Source: Verrucomicrobiota bacterium
Lineage (GTDB): Bacteria > Verrucomicrobiota > Verrucomicrobiia > Opitutales > Opitutaceae
Assembly: GCA_023457715.1 (NCBI GenBank)
Contig: JAEWKR010000130.1
Coordinates: forward strand, 1 to 8,707
Reading direction: 5' to 3'
Length of the DNA: 8,707 nucleotides
In this document: positions 8,608 to 8,707 of the stretch, piece by piece
How positions within the stretch are numbered: the stretch's first letter is position 1
Layout of the letters: each line of letters starts with the position of its first letter
Program-made: the position numbers and the translations under genes
Notes under the pieces: model-generated
What the model was told of the DNA's origin: nothing
The model's input: the letters and a program-made list of their open reading frames with translations, nothing else
The model's database searches: none

Positions 8608-8707
<100 letters not shown>

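Overview
The window looks like chromosomal DNA from a GC-rich Gram-negative bacterium, most likely Verrucomicrobiota of the Opitutaceae type. I base this on protein style, high GC in coding DNA, start sites without a visible Shine-Dalgarno, and intergenic repeats of kinds I associate from memory with Opitutus-like genomes: GAACATC heptamers, GCGCAAAA-rich hairpins, CACAGAG and GTGARR repeats. This placement is an inference; no rRNA or other marker gene is present.

Layout, left to right. Positions 1-323 are non-coding and carry a CACAGAG-type inverted repeat. A small DUF4240-like protein (324-731, +) follows, convergent with a complete UDP-glucose 4-epimerase, galE (777-1778, -). A gap of about 300 bp filled with nested inverted repeats separates galE from a divergent biosynthetic module on the + strand: a FabF-like ketosynthase (2080-3318), an acyl carrier protein (3338-3595) and a CrtI/RetSat-like FAD oxidoreductase (3712-5244). 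A 32-bp perfect or near-perfect hairpin sits between the ACP and the oxidoreductase and ends 10 nt before the latter's ATG. A large membrane-bound hybrid histidine kinase with two receiver domains (5339-7771, -) is convergent with that module. A Nudix hydrolase with a stretched Nudix box (7903-8400, -, GTG start) lies upstream of the kinase on the same strand. The right end (8448-8707) holds two arrays of a 7-bp tandem repeat, the second running off the window.

Functional picture. The ketosynthase and ACP are 19 bp apart and retain complete active sites, so they probably elongate an acyl chain on the dedicated carrier. The FAD enzyme is a plausible desaturase, isomerase or saturase of that chain. 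No ketoreductase, dehydratase, acyltransferase or thioesterase is in view, so the module must borrow them from primary fatty-acid synthesis or from genes elsewhere. Neither galE nor the kinase shows a sequence-based link to the module. The most interesting items are this three-gene module with its atypical ketosynthase C-terminal motif, the hairpin in front of the oxidoreductase, and the density and variety of intergenic repeats.
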